From: an uncultured bacterium
GTDB taxonomy: Bacteria; Bacillota; Clostridia; Lachnospirales; Lachnospiraceae
Assembly: GCA_947381965.1 (NCBI GenBank)
Contig: CANCXX010000002.1
Span: 1 to 64,000 of the forward strand
Direction: 5' to 3'
Length of the DNA stretch: 64,000 bases
Below are positions 26,875-36,152 of this stretch, piece by piece (within the stretch, counting starts at the first letter, position 1; the number at the start of each line of letters is the position of its first letter). Position numbers and translations under genes: made by a program. The notes below the pieces were generated by a model, which worked only from the letters and a program-made list of their open reading frames with translations, was not told the DNA's origin and made no database searches.

Positions 26875-28263
26875 TTAAAGCATATAAATACACCTTCCAT
26901 TTATCCGCTCCGCTGCTTCCCCAAGCGCCTCCGAATAAGTCGGATGGGGAAATATGGTTTCTGTAAAGTCATCCAATGTCATTTTATTTCTGACTGCCAG
27001 CGTAATCTGGCTGATCAATTCCGAAGCCCCATGACACACACATACCCCGCCCATAATCATCTGGGAGTCGCTGTCTGCCGTCAGTCTGATAAATCCACCA
27101 TTTCCATCAGCAGTACTTCTTCCGTTTGCAGTCATTAAAAACTTCTCCGTTTTAATATGTTTTTCCCCCTGCATCCCGGCTGTATAACCTGTAAATGCAA
27201 TCTCCGGATCTGTAAATATACATGTGGGAATCAGGCTCTCATTTTTTACCCTGCGTCCTCCTTTTATGTGTGAAACCACATTTTCTGCCTGTGCTGCCGC
27301 CGCATATGCGAGGGAGCATTTTCCGTTTACATCTCCCACTGCATAAATATTTTTTACATTGGTCTGGCAGAAACTGTCTGTCTCTATGCCGCGGGAGCCG
27401 GCAATAATACCTGCCCTTTCAATCCTCAGACCTTCATAGGAAGGATTTCGTCCCACAGCCATAAGTACAGCTTCCGCTTTCCCCATCTGCCTTCCATCTG
27501 CATCATAAACCACGGCCTCACTGCCAGCCTCTTCTACCCAGCCGGTTTCACACCCGCCTCTAAAGTCAATCCTGCATTCCTTCATCCTCCTGAACAGTGC
27601 CGTATCTATATCAGGGTCAATATTCCCAAAGAGGGAATTTCTCTCTTCTATAATTGTTACCATGGATCCAAACCCGGAAAACATAAAGGCAAATTCCAAG
27701 CCCACAGCGCCGCCTCCCAGAATGATCATTGATTTGGGAATTACTTGAAGATTTGAAAAGATATTATCTGTTGTGAAAATATGTCTGCACTTATTAAGGT
27801 CCTGGATTTTTTCTTCTTTTCCATAAACCGGAAGCGTCCGAGGGACCGAACCTGTTGCAATAATAAAGCTGTCTGCCTTCAGTTGCTTGTTGCCGCTGTA
27901 AAGCATAACTGAATTTTCATTCAAAAATTCCGCCCTGTCATGGTATACTGTAACACCATTGGCACAAAGCAGTCCATTTATGCCCGATGAAAGTTTTTCC
28001 GTCTTTAGCAGCATATCCGTCCTTAGCTTTTCATAATTAACAGACAGATTGCCCTCAAAGGCTTTCTCTTCCATCCCCTGCCTAAGCCCTCTGTACTGAT
28101 GCGCTTTTGCAAGCATGTACTTGGTGGGGATACACCCCCTGTTAAGACAGGTGCCGCCAATATCTCCGGATTCAACTACCGCTGTCCTAAGACCATCCTT
28201 TGCTCCCCGGATTGCCGCCGTATAACCGGCTATGCCTGCGCCTATTACCAGTAAATCATACAT
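26875..28263 (-). CDS. Dihydrolipoamide dehydrogenase (E3)
   Basis: About 462 aa. It has the FAD-binding GAGIAGYTAAIRGAKDG, the redox-active disulfide in GGTCLNRGCIPTKY, the NAD-binding GGGAVGLEFAFMFSGFG and a late FPHPTYSEALGE with the catalytic His. It reoxidises dihydrolipoamide on the lipoyl protein, producing NADH. The second ATG (28263) is favoured because GGAGGG is too close to the first. No lipoyl domain is fused, so it depends on the neighbouring lipoyl protein. Confidence 0.9.
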   Translation of the reverse strand: MYDLLVIGAGIAGYTAAIRGAKDGLRTAVVESGDIGGTCLNRGCIPTKYMLAKAHQYRGLRQGMEEKAFEGNLSVNYEKLRTDMLLKTEKLSSGINGLLCANGVTVYHDRAEFLNENSVMLYSGNKQLKADSFIIATGSVPRTLPVYGKEEKIQDLNKCRHIFTTDNIFSNLQVIPKSMIILGGGAVGLEFAFMFSGFGSMVTIIEERNSLFGNIDPDIDTALFRRMKECRIDFRGGCETGWVEEAGSEAVVYDADGRQMGKAEAVLMAVGRNPSYEGLRIERAGIIAGSRGIETDSFCQTNVKNIYAVGDVNGKCSLAYAAAAQAENVVSHIKGGRRVKNESLIPTCIFTDPEIAFTGYTAGMQGEKHIKTEKFLMTANGRSTADGNGGFIRLTADSDSQMIMGGVCVCHGASELISQITLAVRNKMTLDDFTETIFPHPTYSEALGEAAERINGRCIYML

Positions 28264-28324
28264 ATTCATCCCTCCATTTTACAGACAAGTCGGTAGTAAT
28301 CCCCCTGTACGCCATCTGGATACT

Positions 28325-29443
28325 CTAATTTAACAGATTTTGCCCGTCGGGAATATCCTGCATCACATTGTATCCCACGGGCAGGATTACATTATCCCCT
28401 ATGGTCACATAATTCACCATTTTTACACCAGTCATAATAATACAGCCGTTTCCAACTTTTATGCTGCCAGGCGTCGTAAAACCCGGCGCAAATAAATTAT
28501 GGCTGCCTATCACGCAATGATGCCCAATACAGGTTCCATAACTGATAATATTATTGCTTCCTATCTGTGAACCGGTTCCAATAAAGCAGTTGTGCATAAT
28601 GATATTATTTTCGCCAATCCCAACTGCCCGCCGGATATTTACATTATCACCAACTGCATTTGTAAAGGAGATGCCCTTCTCTTTATAAAGCTCATAAAGC
28701 TCTCTTCTGAAAACCATACTCTTCTTATCACCTCCAAGGGCAATGATAACAGTATCATACAGTTTTCTGTCAATCACATCCGGGAAGTCATGCACTGTGC
28801 AACCCATCAGCGGGAAACTATAACTTGGATATTCTTTCTTATAGCTGTCAACCAGCCCCACAATTGTTTTATCTTTATCATCCAGCAGAATATCAATGAC
28901 CTGTTCTGATAACCTGCCCGCTCCGATAATTATCACCCGCTCTCTGTCATAAACATTAATTGCTCCCGGAACCAAAATATTACTGCCTGATTTTGGCGTG
29001 CAATCTTTTTTTTCCGCATAAGCCTTTATATCTGCCGTCTTTATAATCTGTTTTCCTTTTTCTCTTACAATCTCCTGTATATCAATCCCCAGTTCTTCTG
29101 CCATTTTGCGTGCCTTCAAAGTGATATTAGTCTCCTGTGCCTCCTCAGAACCTGGTTCCTTTAAGGAAGCATTGTTACTGCACTTAATGTCACATGAAAG
29201 GTATGACTCCTGGCTTTCAAAAAGCTCCGCAATCTTTTCTCCCACCTGTTTTTTGTCAAACCGCTCACAGCATATATGTATATATCCATCCTCCGGGGCC
29301 TGAATATCTTTTGTCATCTTTGTGCTCTCCGCCTTAAATATTACATCCCCTTTTTTTACATAACCCTCTTCCTCCACACATATATCTGTAATTGTCACTT
29401 CATCATCATTTACATCAAATCTCGGTATAAATACTTCTGTCAT
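28325..29443 (-). CDS. Lipoyl domain / subunit-binding domain / NeuD-like acyltransferase fusion
   Basis: A 372-aa protein with an unusual architecture. Residues 1-77 form a lipoyl domain with the likely lipoylated Lys42 in AESTKMTKD. Residues about 106-145 (LKARKMAEELGIDIQEIVRE, then IKTADIKAYAEK) look like a peripheral subunit-binding domain. Residues 169-260 form a PglD/NeuD-type Rossmann unit (VIIIGAGRLSEQVIDILL), and 262-372 are a left-handed beta-helix with IGHHCVIGSHNLFAPG, where His308 aligns with the catalytic His of PglD. No chloramphenicol-acetyltransferase-like E2 domain (no HxxxDG) is present. It sits between lipoate ligase and E3 and probably replaces E2. The transfer of acyl groups from lipoyl to an amino or hydroxyl acceptor is inferred. 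Confidence 0.8.
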   Translation of the reverse strand: MTEVFIPRFDVNDDEVTITDICVEEEGYVKKGDVIFKAESTKMTKDIQAPEDGYIHICCERFDKKQVGEKIAELFESQESYLSCDIKCSNNASLKEPGSEEAQETNITLKARKMAEELGIDIQEIVREKGKQIIKTADIKAYAEKKDCTPKSGSNILVPGAINVYDRERVIIIGAGRLSEQVIDILLDDKDKTIVGLVDSYKKEYPSYSFPLMGCTVHDFPDVIDRKLYDTVIIALGGDKKSMVFRRELYELYKEKGISFTNAVGDNVNIRRAVGIGENNIIMHNCFIGTGSQIGSNNIISYGTCIGHHCVIGSHNLFAPGFTTPGSIKVGNGCIIMTGVKMVNYVTIGDNVILPVGYNVMQDIPDGQNLLN

Positions 29444-29459
29444 ATTACATTCCTCACTT

Positions 29460-29701
29460 TATGGTATTTCTGATAGGTAATTGCGAAACTCGTAAACTTA
29501 CTGAATATTCTGACAATATATTCTGTGAAAAGCCTTATGCACCATGGAATCAAGACCATAGAAGACAGGAAGGACGCTCCCCGACTGTCTTCTGTCCTGC
29601 TGGGCTTGATGGAATGCACGGTGCAACAGGATTTGAGTGGAATATATTGTCAGAATATTTCCACAACTTCATGTTTCGCAATTACCTATGGTATTTCTGA
29701 T
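29460..29701. mobile_element. Palindromic MITE-like element with 15-bp flanking direct repeats
   Basis: A 15-bp direct repeat (TATGGTATTTCTGAT) occurs at 29460-29474 and 29687-29701. Inside it lie terminal inverted repeats (AGGTAATTGCGAAAC / GTTTCGCAATTACCT) and an inner perfect 20-bp inverted repeat (29504-29523 against 29639-29658), with an imperfect stem to the centre. There is no coding capacity. One flank is the 3' end of the lipoate ligase gene including its TAG stop, and the other is an extra copy of that sequence, as expected of a target duplication. Confidence 0.75.
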
Positions 29702-30717
29702 GTAACAATCAATTCTATAATATCATTTAAAATCTCGTTTTCTCTTTCAGACAACATTTTCTTCTTCATATTTCCCAGGCATTCTGTCATGCTTTGCCTG
29801 CTGAAGCCGCTTCCGGTAAGCTCTTCTTTTATTTTTAAAATAACTTCTGATTCCAGCGCGTCACTTTCCAACTCTATATTTTTTACTTTTGCTCCTTCCA
29901 CTTCCAGACAAAGTACAGCATCCCCCCATGAAAACCTGCGTCCCATTTTATAATCTGCACAAATATCCCTTCCCCAAATCCATTCCCTTGATGCGTATTT
30001 ATTTACCAGTTCCTCGTATAGAAAGATATTCCCAAAAAAATTAGTCTTCAATACGGCCTGTGTCATAACCGGCTCTGCATGGGGAAATCTATTTATAAAG
30101 CTTTCTATTAAAGATTTTTTTACATCCTCAAGGTTAATCTGCGGACAGCTGTCCTTTAGATTGGATACCCTGCTTCTTACAGAATCAATTCCCCGCTCCT
30201 TCCATTTTTCCGCATCCACACGCAAAAGTCTTCCCATTCTGTCCAAATCAGAGTTGATTAACAGAGTTCCATGATGGTAATATCTGTCACCCAAATTGTA
30301 ATACGCATTCCCGGACACTTTTTTATTTTTTACCAGAATATCATTTCTTCCGCTTACCTGCGCCATAACGCCGCAGGATGCAAGCGCACTGACAATAATA
30401 TTTGTATTTAATGTCCGCGAAAAATAGGGTGCCCTGGAGAAAAATGTATAATTTAAATTCCCCAAATCATGAAAAACCGTTCCTCCACCTGAAAGCCTCC
30501 TGGCAATCCTTACCTCTTCCTCTCCGGCAAGCCTCACATTACACTGAGCAAAAATATTCTGGTTCCGTCCCGCCACAATCGTATTCTCATTCTGCCACAG
30601 GTATAAAATATAACAATCCTGCGGTATACTGTGCAAAATAGCTTCTTCCAGGGCAAGGTTTTCATAAGGGTTCTTTTCCTTTCTGTCAAGAATAAATATT
30701 TTCTCTATCTGGCCCAT
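29686..30717 (-). CDS. Lipoate-protein ligase (LplA type)
   Basis: About 343 aa. It has the core motif RRLSGGGTVFHDLGNLNYTF and the lipoate-binding segment GRNDILVKNKKVSGNAYY followed by HHGTLL. It attaches lipoate to the Lys of lipoyl domains via lipoyl-AMP. Placed just upstream of the lipoyl-acyltransferase fusion, it most likely modifies Lys42 of that protein. The ATG at 30717 follows GGGAGG. The C-terminal accessory domain is present (EWIWGRD, DAVLCLEVEGAKV). The stop codon lies in the flank of a palindromic insertion. Confidence 0.9.
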   Translation of the reverse strand: MGQIEKIFILDRKEKNPYENLALEEAILHSIPQDCYILYLWQNENTIVAGRNQNIFAQCNVRLAGEEEVRIARRLSGGGTVFHDLGNLNYTFFSRAPYFSRTLNTNIIVSALASCGVMAQVSGRNDILVKNKKVSGNAYYNLGDRYYHHGTLLINSDLDRMGRLLRVDAEKWKERGIDSVRSRVSNLKDSCPQINLEDVKKSLIESFINRFPHAEPVMTQAVLKTNFFGNIFLYEELVNKYASREWIWGRDICADYKMGRRFSWGDAVLCLEVEGAKVKNIELESDALESEVILKIKEELTGSGFSRQSMTECLGNMKKKMLSERENEILNDIIELIVTSEIP

Positions 30718-30751
30718 TTTTCCTCCCTGTAATAGCATAAAAACTTTTTAT

Positions 30752-32467
30752 CTATAGCAGTTCTTTTAGCTCCTTTAAGCTCATTTCAAGCAACGGCATA
30801 TAGCAGGTGCAGTCCAAAGACTGTTTAAAATATAGAATAGCTTTGTCTGTATTTCCTTTTATCTTCTCTATCATCCCTAAATAATAAGTCGCCAAAAAGT
30901 ATTCTTCATCCTCCTGTAAAATACTCTGAAACCGCTTTTCTGCCTCCATATAGTCACCATACTCATAACATAAAAAAGCTGTCAGCAGTACAGTTAGGTA
31001 GCATTCTGATTCTGTAAACTGTTCCAGATAACCATTTATCTGCTGATAATCCTTTTCGAATATTGCATAATAAGCATTCATATGTATTTGCAGTCTCTCT
31101 TCCAACTGAGCATATGTTACATTATTTCCCATACGTTCATTTTTCTTCATTGTATTAAGGAGGCGCTTTGCCGTTGTTAAATAAGATGCCCTGATAAAAA
31201 CTTCTGCAAAAGCCTGCAGCTCATCACCAGATAACTCCATATGATTGTTTATATGTAACTTAACCAGACTTTTAGAATAAATAATAAGTGTCTTTACCGG
31301 AATACTATCCTTTTGCTTCTGATATTGCATTAATATTTCACGAATTTGAATCTCCTCACATACCTCCCTTGCAATAGTCTCATTTTCAACTAAAACTTTT
31401 CTATACTTCTCTGCTCTTTCACGGTACTTTCTTTCTTTTATTGCACTTTTGTCATTTCTCTTTTTATTAAATCGTTTAAAATAATAGCTGTCATATATGT
31501 TGCAGTTGTTCCGGCTGTCAAACACTATTTCCATGTGTGTATTTCTTTTCCTACTGCCGGACAGATACATAATATCATCCCATTTATAGTAATTTTTCTT
31601 TAATATTGCCTGATATTCATCCTCATAACCTGCCTCAAGCAATGTCCCCTTCCATAAACTTTTTTTATAATAAGAATGGTTTAACAACGTTATTGCATCT
31701 TTAGGAACAGGCAGTTTTGTATCTTCAAAAGGCACATACCACTTCTCTTCAAAATGATATTTATCAAAAATAGAAAAATCCAATCTGCCTGACTGTAAAT
31801 TCTGTGCAATATATTTTGAAGACTTTTCAGGTTTTGCCGACCCCAATATTTCTTCAAGTAATTTTATTGTTCTTTTTCGTCCAATAAAAAAATGGATAAT
31901 ATTCAGGCCAATATCCCAATATGCAGGTAAATATTCTACTCCCTGTGAAAATCCGGGAGACACTATCCGATGCAATGCCTGAAGACATCTCATTTGAATC
32001 CTGGAATAAAGGGGGTGGTCCGAAAGGTAATCCATAACCATTATATCCACATAAAACCCCGCATTTTCCCCATGTTTTGATACTTCAAAACGATTGATAT
32101 AAGCAGTATCAACTTTACGTATTCTGTGAAATATGAGTCCTACATTCTTATTATCCTGATAACTTATAAGTGCATACTTATTGGATAACTCTTTTTCACA
32201 TGCAGTCTTAAACTTTGCAAAACTCTTTCGTGTCATTATCACGTCCGCATCATCATCCCACGGAATAAAACCATGATGACGCACTGCTCCAATAAGCGTC
32301 CCAAACATTAAAAAATAGGAAATATCATTTTTTTTACATATCCTGTCAATCTCCTTTAGAATTTCCAATACATAAAGCTGATACTCTCTGACTGTAATGC
32401 CCCCACATGCCTCACACCCCATTATCTGTTTCTCAATATTTATCAAGTCCTGATTGTTATATCTCAT
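30752..32467 (-). CDS. LicD-family phosphotransferase with C-terminal TPR-like region
   Basis: About 571 aa. The N-terminal LicD domain has YFLMFGTLIGAVRHHGFIPW followed by DDDADVIMTR, the nucleotidyltransferase-fold active site. LicD proteins transfer phosphocholine or related amino-alcohol phosphates from CDP donors to surface glycans. The C-terminal 200 residues show tetratricopeptide-like helices (YGDYMEAEKRFQSIL, YYLGMIEKIKGNTDKAILYF). The ATG at 32467 is preferred because of GGAAGGA spacing. It is AT-rich compared with its operon neighbours. Context points to transfer of the product made by the 34030-35850 protein. Confidence 0.85.
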   Translation of the reverse strand: MRYNNQDLINIEKQIMGCEACGGITVREYQLYVLEILKEIDRICKKNDISYFLMFGTLIGAVRHHGFIPWDDDADVIMTRKSFAKFKTACEKELSNKYALISYQDNKNVGLIFHRIRKVDTAYINRFEVSKHGENAGFYVDIMVMDYLSDHPLYSRIQMRCLQALHRIVSPGFSQGVEYLPAYWDIGLNIIHFFIGRKRTIKLLEEILGSAKPEKSSKYIAQNLQSGRLDFSIFDKYHFEEKWYVPFEDTKLPVPKDAITLLNHSYYKKSLWKGTLLEAGYEDEYQAILKKNYYKWDDIMYLSGSRKRNTHMEIVFDSRNNCNIYDSYYFKRFNKKRNDKSAIKERKYRERAEKYRKVLVENETIAREVCEEIQIREILMQYQKQKDSIPVKTLIIYSKSLVKLHINNHMELSGDELQAFAEVFIRASYLTTAKRLLNTMKKNERMGNNVTYAQLEERLQIHMNAYYAIFEKDYQQINGYLEQFTESECYLTVLLTAFLCYEYGDYMEAEKRFQSILQEDEEYFLATYYLGMIEKIKGNTDKAILYFKQSLDCTCYMPLLEMSLKELKELL

Positions 32468-32483
32468 AATCATATTCCTTCCA

Positions 32484-34007
32484 TCACTTAATGCTCTTAC
32501 TATCCAGGTTTTTCTTTAAAACAATTCTGTCTATTTTTCCATTTGCATTATAGGGAAGCTCCTGATAATGAAAGTACTCCTCCGGAATCATATAGCCGGG
32601 AATACGTCTTTTCAAATACTCTGATATGTTGTTCTTTTCTATTTCTTTCCCAGTATAACAGGCCACAATCCTTGACCTTTCATCATCATATATACAGGCA
32701 CAAGTTTCGATTCCTTCCAGTCCGGCCAGGGCCGTTTCAATTTCTCCAAGTTCAATCCGGTATCCCATGTGTTTTATCTGGAAATCTTTTCTGGAAAGGT
32801 AAATCAGCTCCTTTTTTTCATTATATTTTACAAGATCTCCTGTACGGTAAATTCTCTCTTTATATCCCTTATTTAAGGGATTCCCTACAAAAGCCATTTC
32901 AGTCTTCTCCGGATTATTGTAATAGCCCAGCGAAAGCCCTGTTCCTGCTACGCAAAGCTCCCCCGCCTCTCCCGGCTCTGTCAGCTCATTTTGTTCATTC
33001 AGGACAAGCACACGCGTATTTTTGCAGGGGACGCCAATGGGGAGCGGTTCATCATCATCAAATTCCCTGTCTACAATAAAATAGGTGCAAACGTCAGTGA
33101 TTTCCGTTGGTCCGTACAAGTTTGCATATAGGGCGTCCGGAACCGCCTTTCTCCAGATGTTTAAATGTTTATTGGGCATTACTTCGCCGCAGAATAAAAT
33201 TTTTTTAAGCCCCTGCGGTTTATGTATATCCAGCGCTTTTGCATTTGCCACAGAACAAAGCATAGATGGAACCCAGAAAATAAAATTGATTTCTTTTTCT
33301 TTGATATATTTAAGCAGGTCAACAGGAAATGCAAACTTTACTTTGGGTATAATATAAACGCTGCTTCCGTTTTTCAGGGCGCAGTAAATATCCAGAATAG
33401 AATTGTCAAAATAAAATGGCGCCTGATTGCCGAAAGTATCCTCCTGGGTCACATCAAAGGTTTCCGTCACCCAGTCAATATAATCAATTACAGAACGGTG
33501 GCATATCAGCACCCCTTTTGGAACGCCTGTGGAGCCGCTGGTAAACAGCACATATAAAGGGTCTGTGTCTATCTGCTCCCATCTGACCGCCCAAAGCTCC
33601 TCTGTCAGTATTTCACTCTCTTTTGCCTCTTCATACAGTATATAAGGACCGGAATAAGCAAAGGAATCCGTTTTCTTTAATAGCTTTTTATTTGTTATAA
33701 CTGCCACCGGATTCAGCACATTTAAAATAACATTTATCCTTTCAACAGGCATGGACGCGTCAATAGGACAATAAAAATTTCCGCTGCTTACAATCCCCAT
33801 AAACGCACTGATGCAGTCGCAGCCTTTGGGCAGGTAAACCGCAACCGGCTGCCTGTGTTTTTTCAGTTTCAGCAGGCTGCTTCCAATTGCATCCGCCTCC
33901 TGTTTCAATTCCCTGAATGTAATCCTTTTCTTATCATCATCAAAAGCCATCTTATCCGGATACAGCCGGGCTGTCCGGTCCAGATATTCCAATACATTTT
34001 TCTGCAT
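32484..34007 (-). CDS. AMP-forming adenylation enzyme (NRPS A-domain/DltA-like)
   Basis: A 507-aa stand-alone adenylation domain. Core motifs are present: LFTSGSTGVPKGV (A3), NLYGPTEITD (A5), GELCVAGTGLSLGYYN, YRTGDLVKY (A7), QIKHMGYRIELGEIE (A8) and NANGKIDR with the catalytic Lys (A10). It activates an amino or hydroxy acid as the AMP ester and loads a carrier protein, very likely the 75-aa carrier at 35868-36095. DltA works this way with D-alanine, but the substrate here is not determined. It is cotranscribed with LicD and the cytidylyltransferase fusion. Confidence 0.85.
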   Translation of the reverse strand: MQKNVLEYLDRTARLYPDKMAFDDDKKRITFRELKQEADAIGSSLLKLKKHRQPVAVYLPKGCDCISAFMGIVSSGNFYCPIDASMPVERINVILNVLNPVAVITNKKLLKKTDSFAYSGPYILYEEAKESEILTEELWAVRWEQIDTDPLYVLFTSGSTGVPKGVLICHRSVIDYIDWVTETFDVTQEDTFGNQAPFYFDNSILDIYCALKNGSSVYIIPKVKFAFPVDLLKYIKEKEINFIFWVPSMLCSVANAKALDIHKPQGLKKILFCGEVMPNKHLNIWRKAVPDALYANLYGPTEITDVCTYFIVDREFDDDEPLPIGVPCKNTRVLVLNEQNELTEPGEAGELCVAGTGLSLGYYNNPEKTEMAFVGNPLNKGYKERIYRTGDLVKYNEKKELIYLSRKDFQIKHMGYRIELGEIETALAGLEGIETCACIYDDERSRIVACYTGKEIEKNNISEYLKRRIPGYMIPEEYFHYQELPYNANGKIDRIVLKKNLDSKSIK

Positions 34008-34029
34008 ATATTACTTCCATCCTTATTTT

Positions 34030-35850
34030 TTATTTTCCCCCAAGCACTTCCCTTAGCGCCTCTATAAGCCTGCAGTTGTCCTCTTCATTCCGCACGGCAA
34101 AACGCAAGAATGGCTTTCCTCCAAATCCTTTTTTGCCAGAAAGATTCTTGATTAAAAGGTTGTATTTTTTTACCAGCATAAGGGACAGCTGTGCGGAATT
34201 TACAGGTGACTCTTCCGTCAGCCTGCACATGATGTAGTTTGCCTGGGAGGGATAAACCTCTATTCCTTTAATGCCGGCAATACTCTGCATCATCTTTTTT
34301 CTCTGCGCCGCAATCTTATCGCAGGCCAGTATGTAGCTTTTTTTATAAAGTCTTTGAATCTGCAGATAATACTCTGCAAAGGAATTGATGTTCCAAATGG
34401 CCATATTGACTTTCATCTGTTTATGTATCATCTGATTGGCAGTTGCCATAACTCCCAGACGCAGGCCCGGAACTCCATATGACTTGCTGATGCTTTTTAT
34501 TACCACCAGCTCTTGATATTTCTCCAGCAGTTCATTGTTAACCAGCGTATATCTGAGATTTTTTTCCGCAAAGTCAATAAACGATTCATCCACAATAAGC
34601 AGCACCTTTTTCTGATGGCACTTTTCAATCACTTTCATCATTTCGCCATATGGAAGAAATGCCCCGCTTGGATTATCCGGGTTTATAATCAGCAGATTAT
34701 CCGTATGCTCCACTTCCTCCAGCAGCTCTTCCACACAATACTGGTAGCCATTTTTTGAACTGTCTATGGTATGCAATTCGCAATTCAGAAAGCAGCGGAT
34801 GTATTCATTAAATGCCGGAATGCAGACAGACAGCCTTCCCTGCACAATCTTTCCCAGAACGTTAATAAGCTCCGCCGCCCCGTTGCCTACCAGCAGATAC
34901 TCTTCATCTATCCCAAACATACTGGATGCGTTTAACTTCTGAATATTCATTCCTGATGGATACTGCGTCAGCAGTTCCTCAAAAAAATATTTCAGCTGGG
35001 ACACCATTTTGGCAGGCGGATAGTAGGGATTGACCAGGTAGCAGAAGTCCTTTAATTTAGGGAATCGCCAGTATCCCCCGTAATGCAGTTCATATTTTTT
35101 CAGGATGTCTTCATCCTGGGCAAATATGGTGTTTGCTATATCCAGGTCCTGGGCATCGTCAATCTCATACCAGTTCTCGTTTTCAATTACATATGCGCTT
35201 AATTCTGAATTCCTGATGTGGGAAAATATTTTCAGAACCTGTTCATAATACTGATTCATTCCATATGCCTTCAGATAGGCTTCCAGAAAAGGAATATACT
35301 GATTGTCTGAAAACTCTTTGCTGAACTTATATATATTTACTGTTTTATAATAGGTGCTGACGTCTTCATACCGGAACCTTGTTTTATCAATAAAATCCAT
35401 AATCTCTTTTTTGGCGTTCAGAACAACCATGGTTCCGTCCATCCATTGTTCATATTTCGCCACAACTGCAAGGTTAGGCTGCGGCGCCTGTACCACATTT
35501 TTAATAATTCCTGTGTCAAAAATCAGATCCGACTCAATCAGTATGGTGTCATCCTTCCTCATATAATCTCTTGCAAGAAACAGTGAATAAATGTTATTGG
35601 TGGAAGCATAATCGTAATTGTATACATATTTTATTTCCATGCCGAATTTCTTCTCTTCAATGTAACTGCGCAGACTTTCCGCCTCATACCCAATGACCAT
35701 AATCAGTCTGCCGATTCCTGCCAGTTTCAACGCTTCTATTGTTCTTTCCAGCAGCGTTCTCTTTCCCACAGTCATCATACATTTCGTATGGTTTTCCGTG
35801 TATTTCCCCATTCTTCTCCCCATGCCTGCTGCTAATATTATGGCCTGCAT
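34030..35850 (-). CDS. LicC-like nucleotidyltransferase fused to CobD-like PLP enzyme
   Basis: A 606-aa bifunctional protein. Residues 1-245 form a sugar-phosphate/LicC-type nucleotidyltransferase (IILAAGMGRRMGKYTENHTK, DYASTNNIYSLFLARDY, LIESDLIFD) expected to make a CDP-activated amino alcohol. Residues about 255-606 are a fold-type I PLP enzyme: NPDNPSG at 390-396, Asp421 in LIVDES and the Schiff-base Lys456 in SISKSYGVPGLRLG, closest in style to CobD/HisC. CobD relatives include amino-acid O-phosphate decarboxylases, so making ethanolamine or aminopropanol phosphate and then activating it is a reasonable inference. AAGGAG precedes the ATG. Confidence 0.8.
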   Translation of the reverse strand: MQAIILAAGMGRRMGKYTENHTKCMMTVGKRTLLERTIEALKLAGIGRLIMVIGYEAESLRSYIEEKKFGMEIKYVYNYDYASTNNIYSLFLARDYMRKDDTILIESDLIFDTGIIKNVVQAPQPNLAVVAKYEQWMDGTMVVLNAKKEIMDFIDKTRFRYEDVSTYYKTVNIYKFSKEFSDNQYIPFLEAYLKAYGMNQYYEQVLKIFSHIRNSELSAYVIENENWYEIDDAQDLDIANTIFAQDEDILKKYELHYGGYWRFPKLKDFCYLVNPYYPPAKMVSQLKYFFEELLTQYPSGMNIQKLNASSMFGIDEEYLLVGNGAAELINVLGKIVQGRLSVCIPAFNEYIRCFLNCELHTIDSSKNGYQYCVEELLEEVEHTDNLLIINPDNPSGAFLPYGEMMKVIEKCHQKKVLLIVDESFIDFAEKNLRYTLVNNELLEKYQELVVIKSISKSYGVPGLRLGVMATANQMIHKQMKVNMAIWNINSFAEYYLQIQRLYKKSYILACDKIAAQRKKMMQSIAGIKGIEVYPSQANYIMCRLTEESPVNSAQLSLMLVKKYNLLIKNLSGKKGFGGKPFLRFAVRNEEDNCRLIEALREVLGGK

Positions 35851-35867
35851 TTCTCTCTCCTTTGTGT

Positions 35868-36095
35868 TTATACTAAATATCTCTCTAACATTTGTTCAAT
35901 ACATAAAACATTTTGGAAATTCCCGGCAACTATATCCTCTGGTGAAATGGTAATTGAAAATGCCTGTTCCATCATGGTAATGGCTGCCATTATCCCCATG
36001 GAATCGAGCAGTTCATCCTCAAAAAAGTCATCGCTTTCCTCAAAATCTCCCTCAGGCTGTATTTGCTCTAAAATGCTTAATATTTTCTCTCTCAT
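35868..36095 (-). CDS. Acyl/peptidyl carrier protein
   Basis: A 75-aa carrier protein. The phosphopantetheine attachment Ser32 lies in DELLDSMGIMAAITMMEQ, and the acidic four-helix pattern fits the ACP/DltC fold. The ATG at 36095 is chosen because GGAGG has correct spacing; the upstream ATGs are too near it or lack a site. It is the likely partner of the adenylation enzyme two genes downstream. No phosphopantetheinyl transferase was found in the window. Confidence 0.85.
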   Translation of the reverse strand: MREKILSILEQIQPEGDFEESDDFFEDELLDSMGIMAAITMMEQAFSITISPEDIVAGNFQNVLCIEQMLERYLV

Positions 36096-36152
36096 GTTTG
36101 TCATCCTCCGCATGTGGCAGCCATAACCTGCCTGTTATGTCTAAGGTACATA

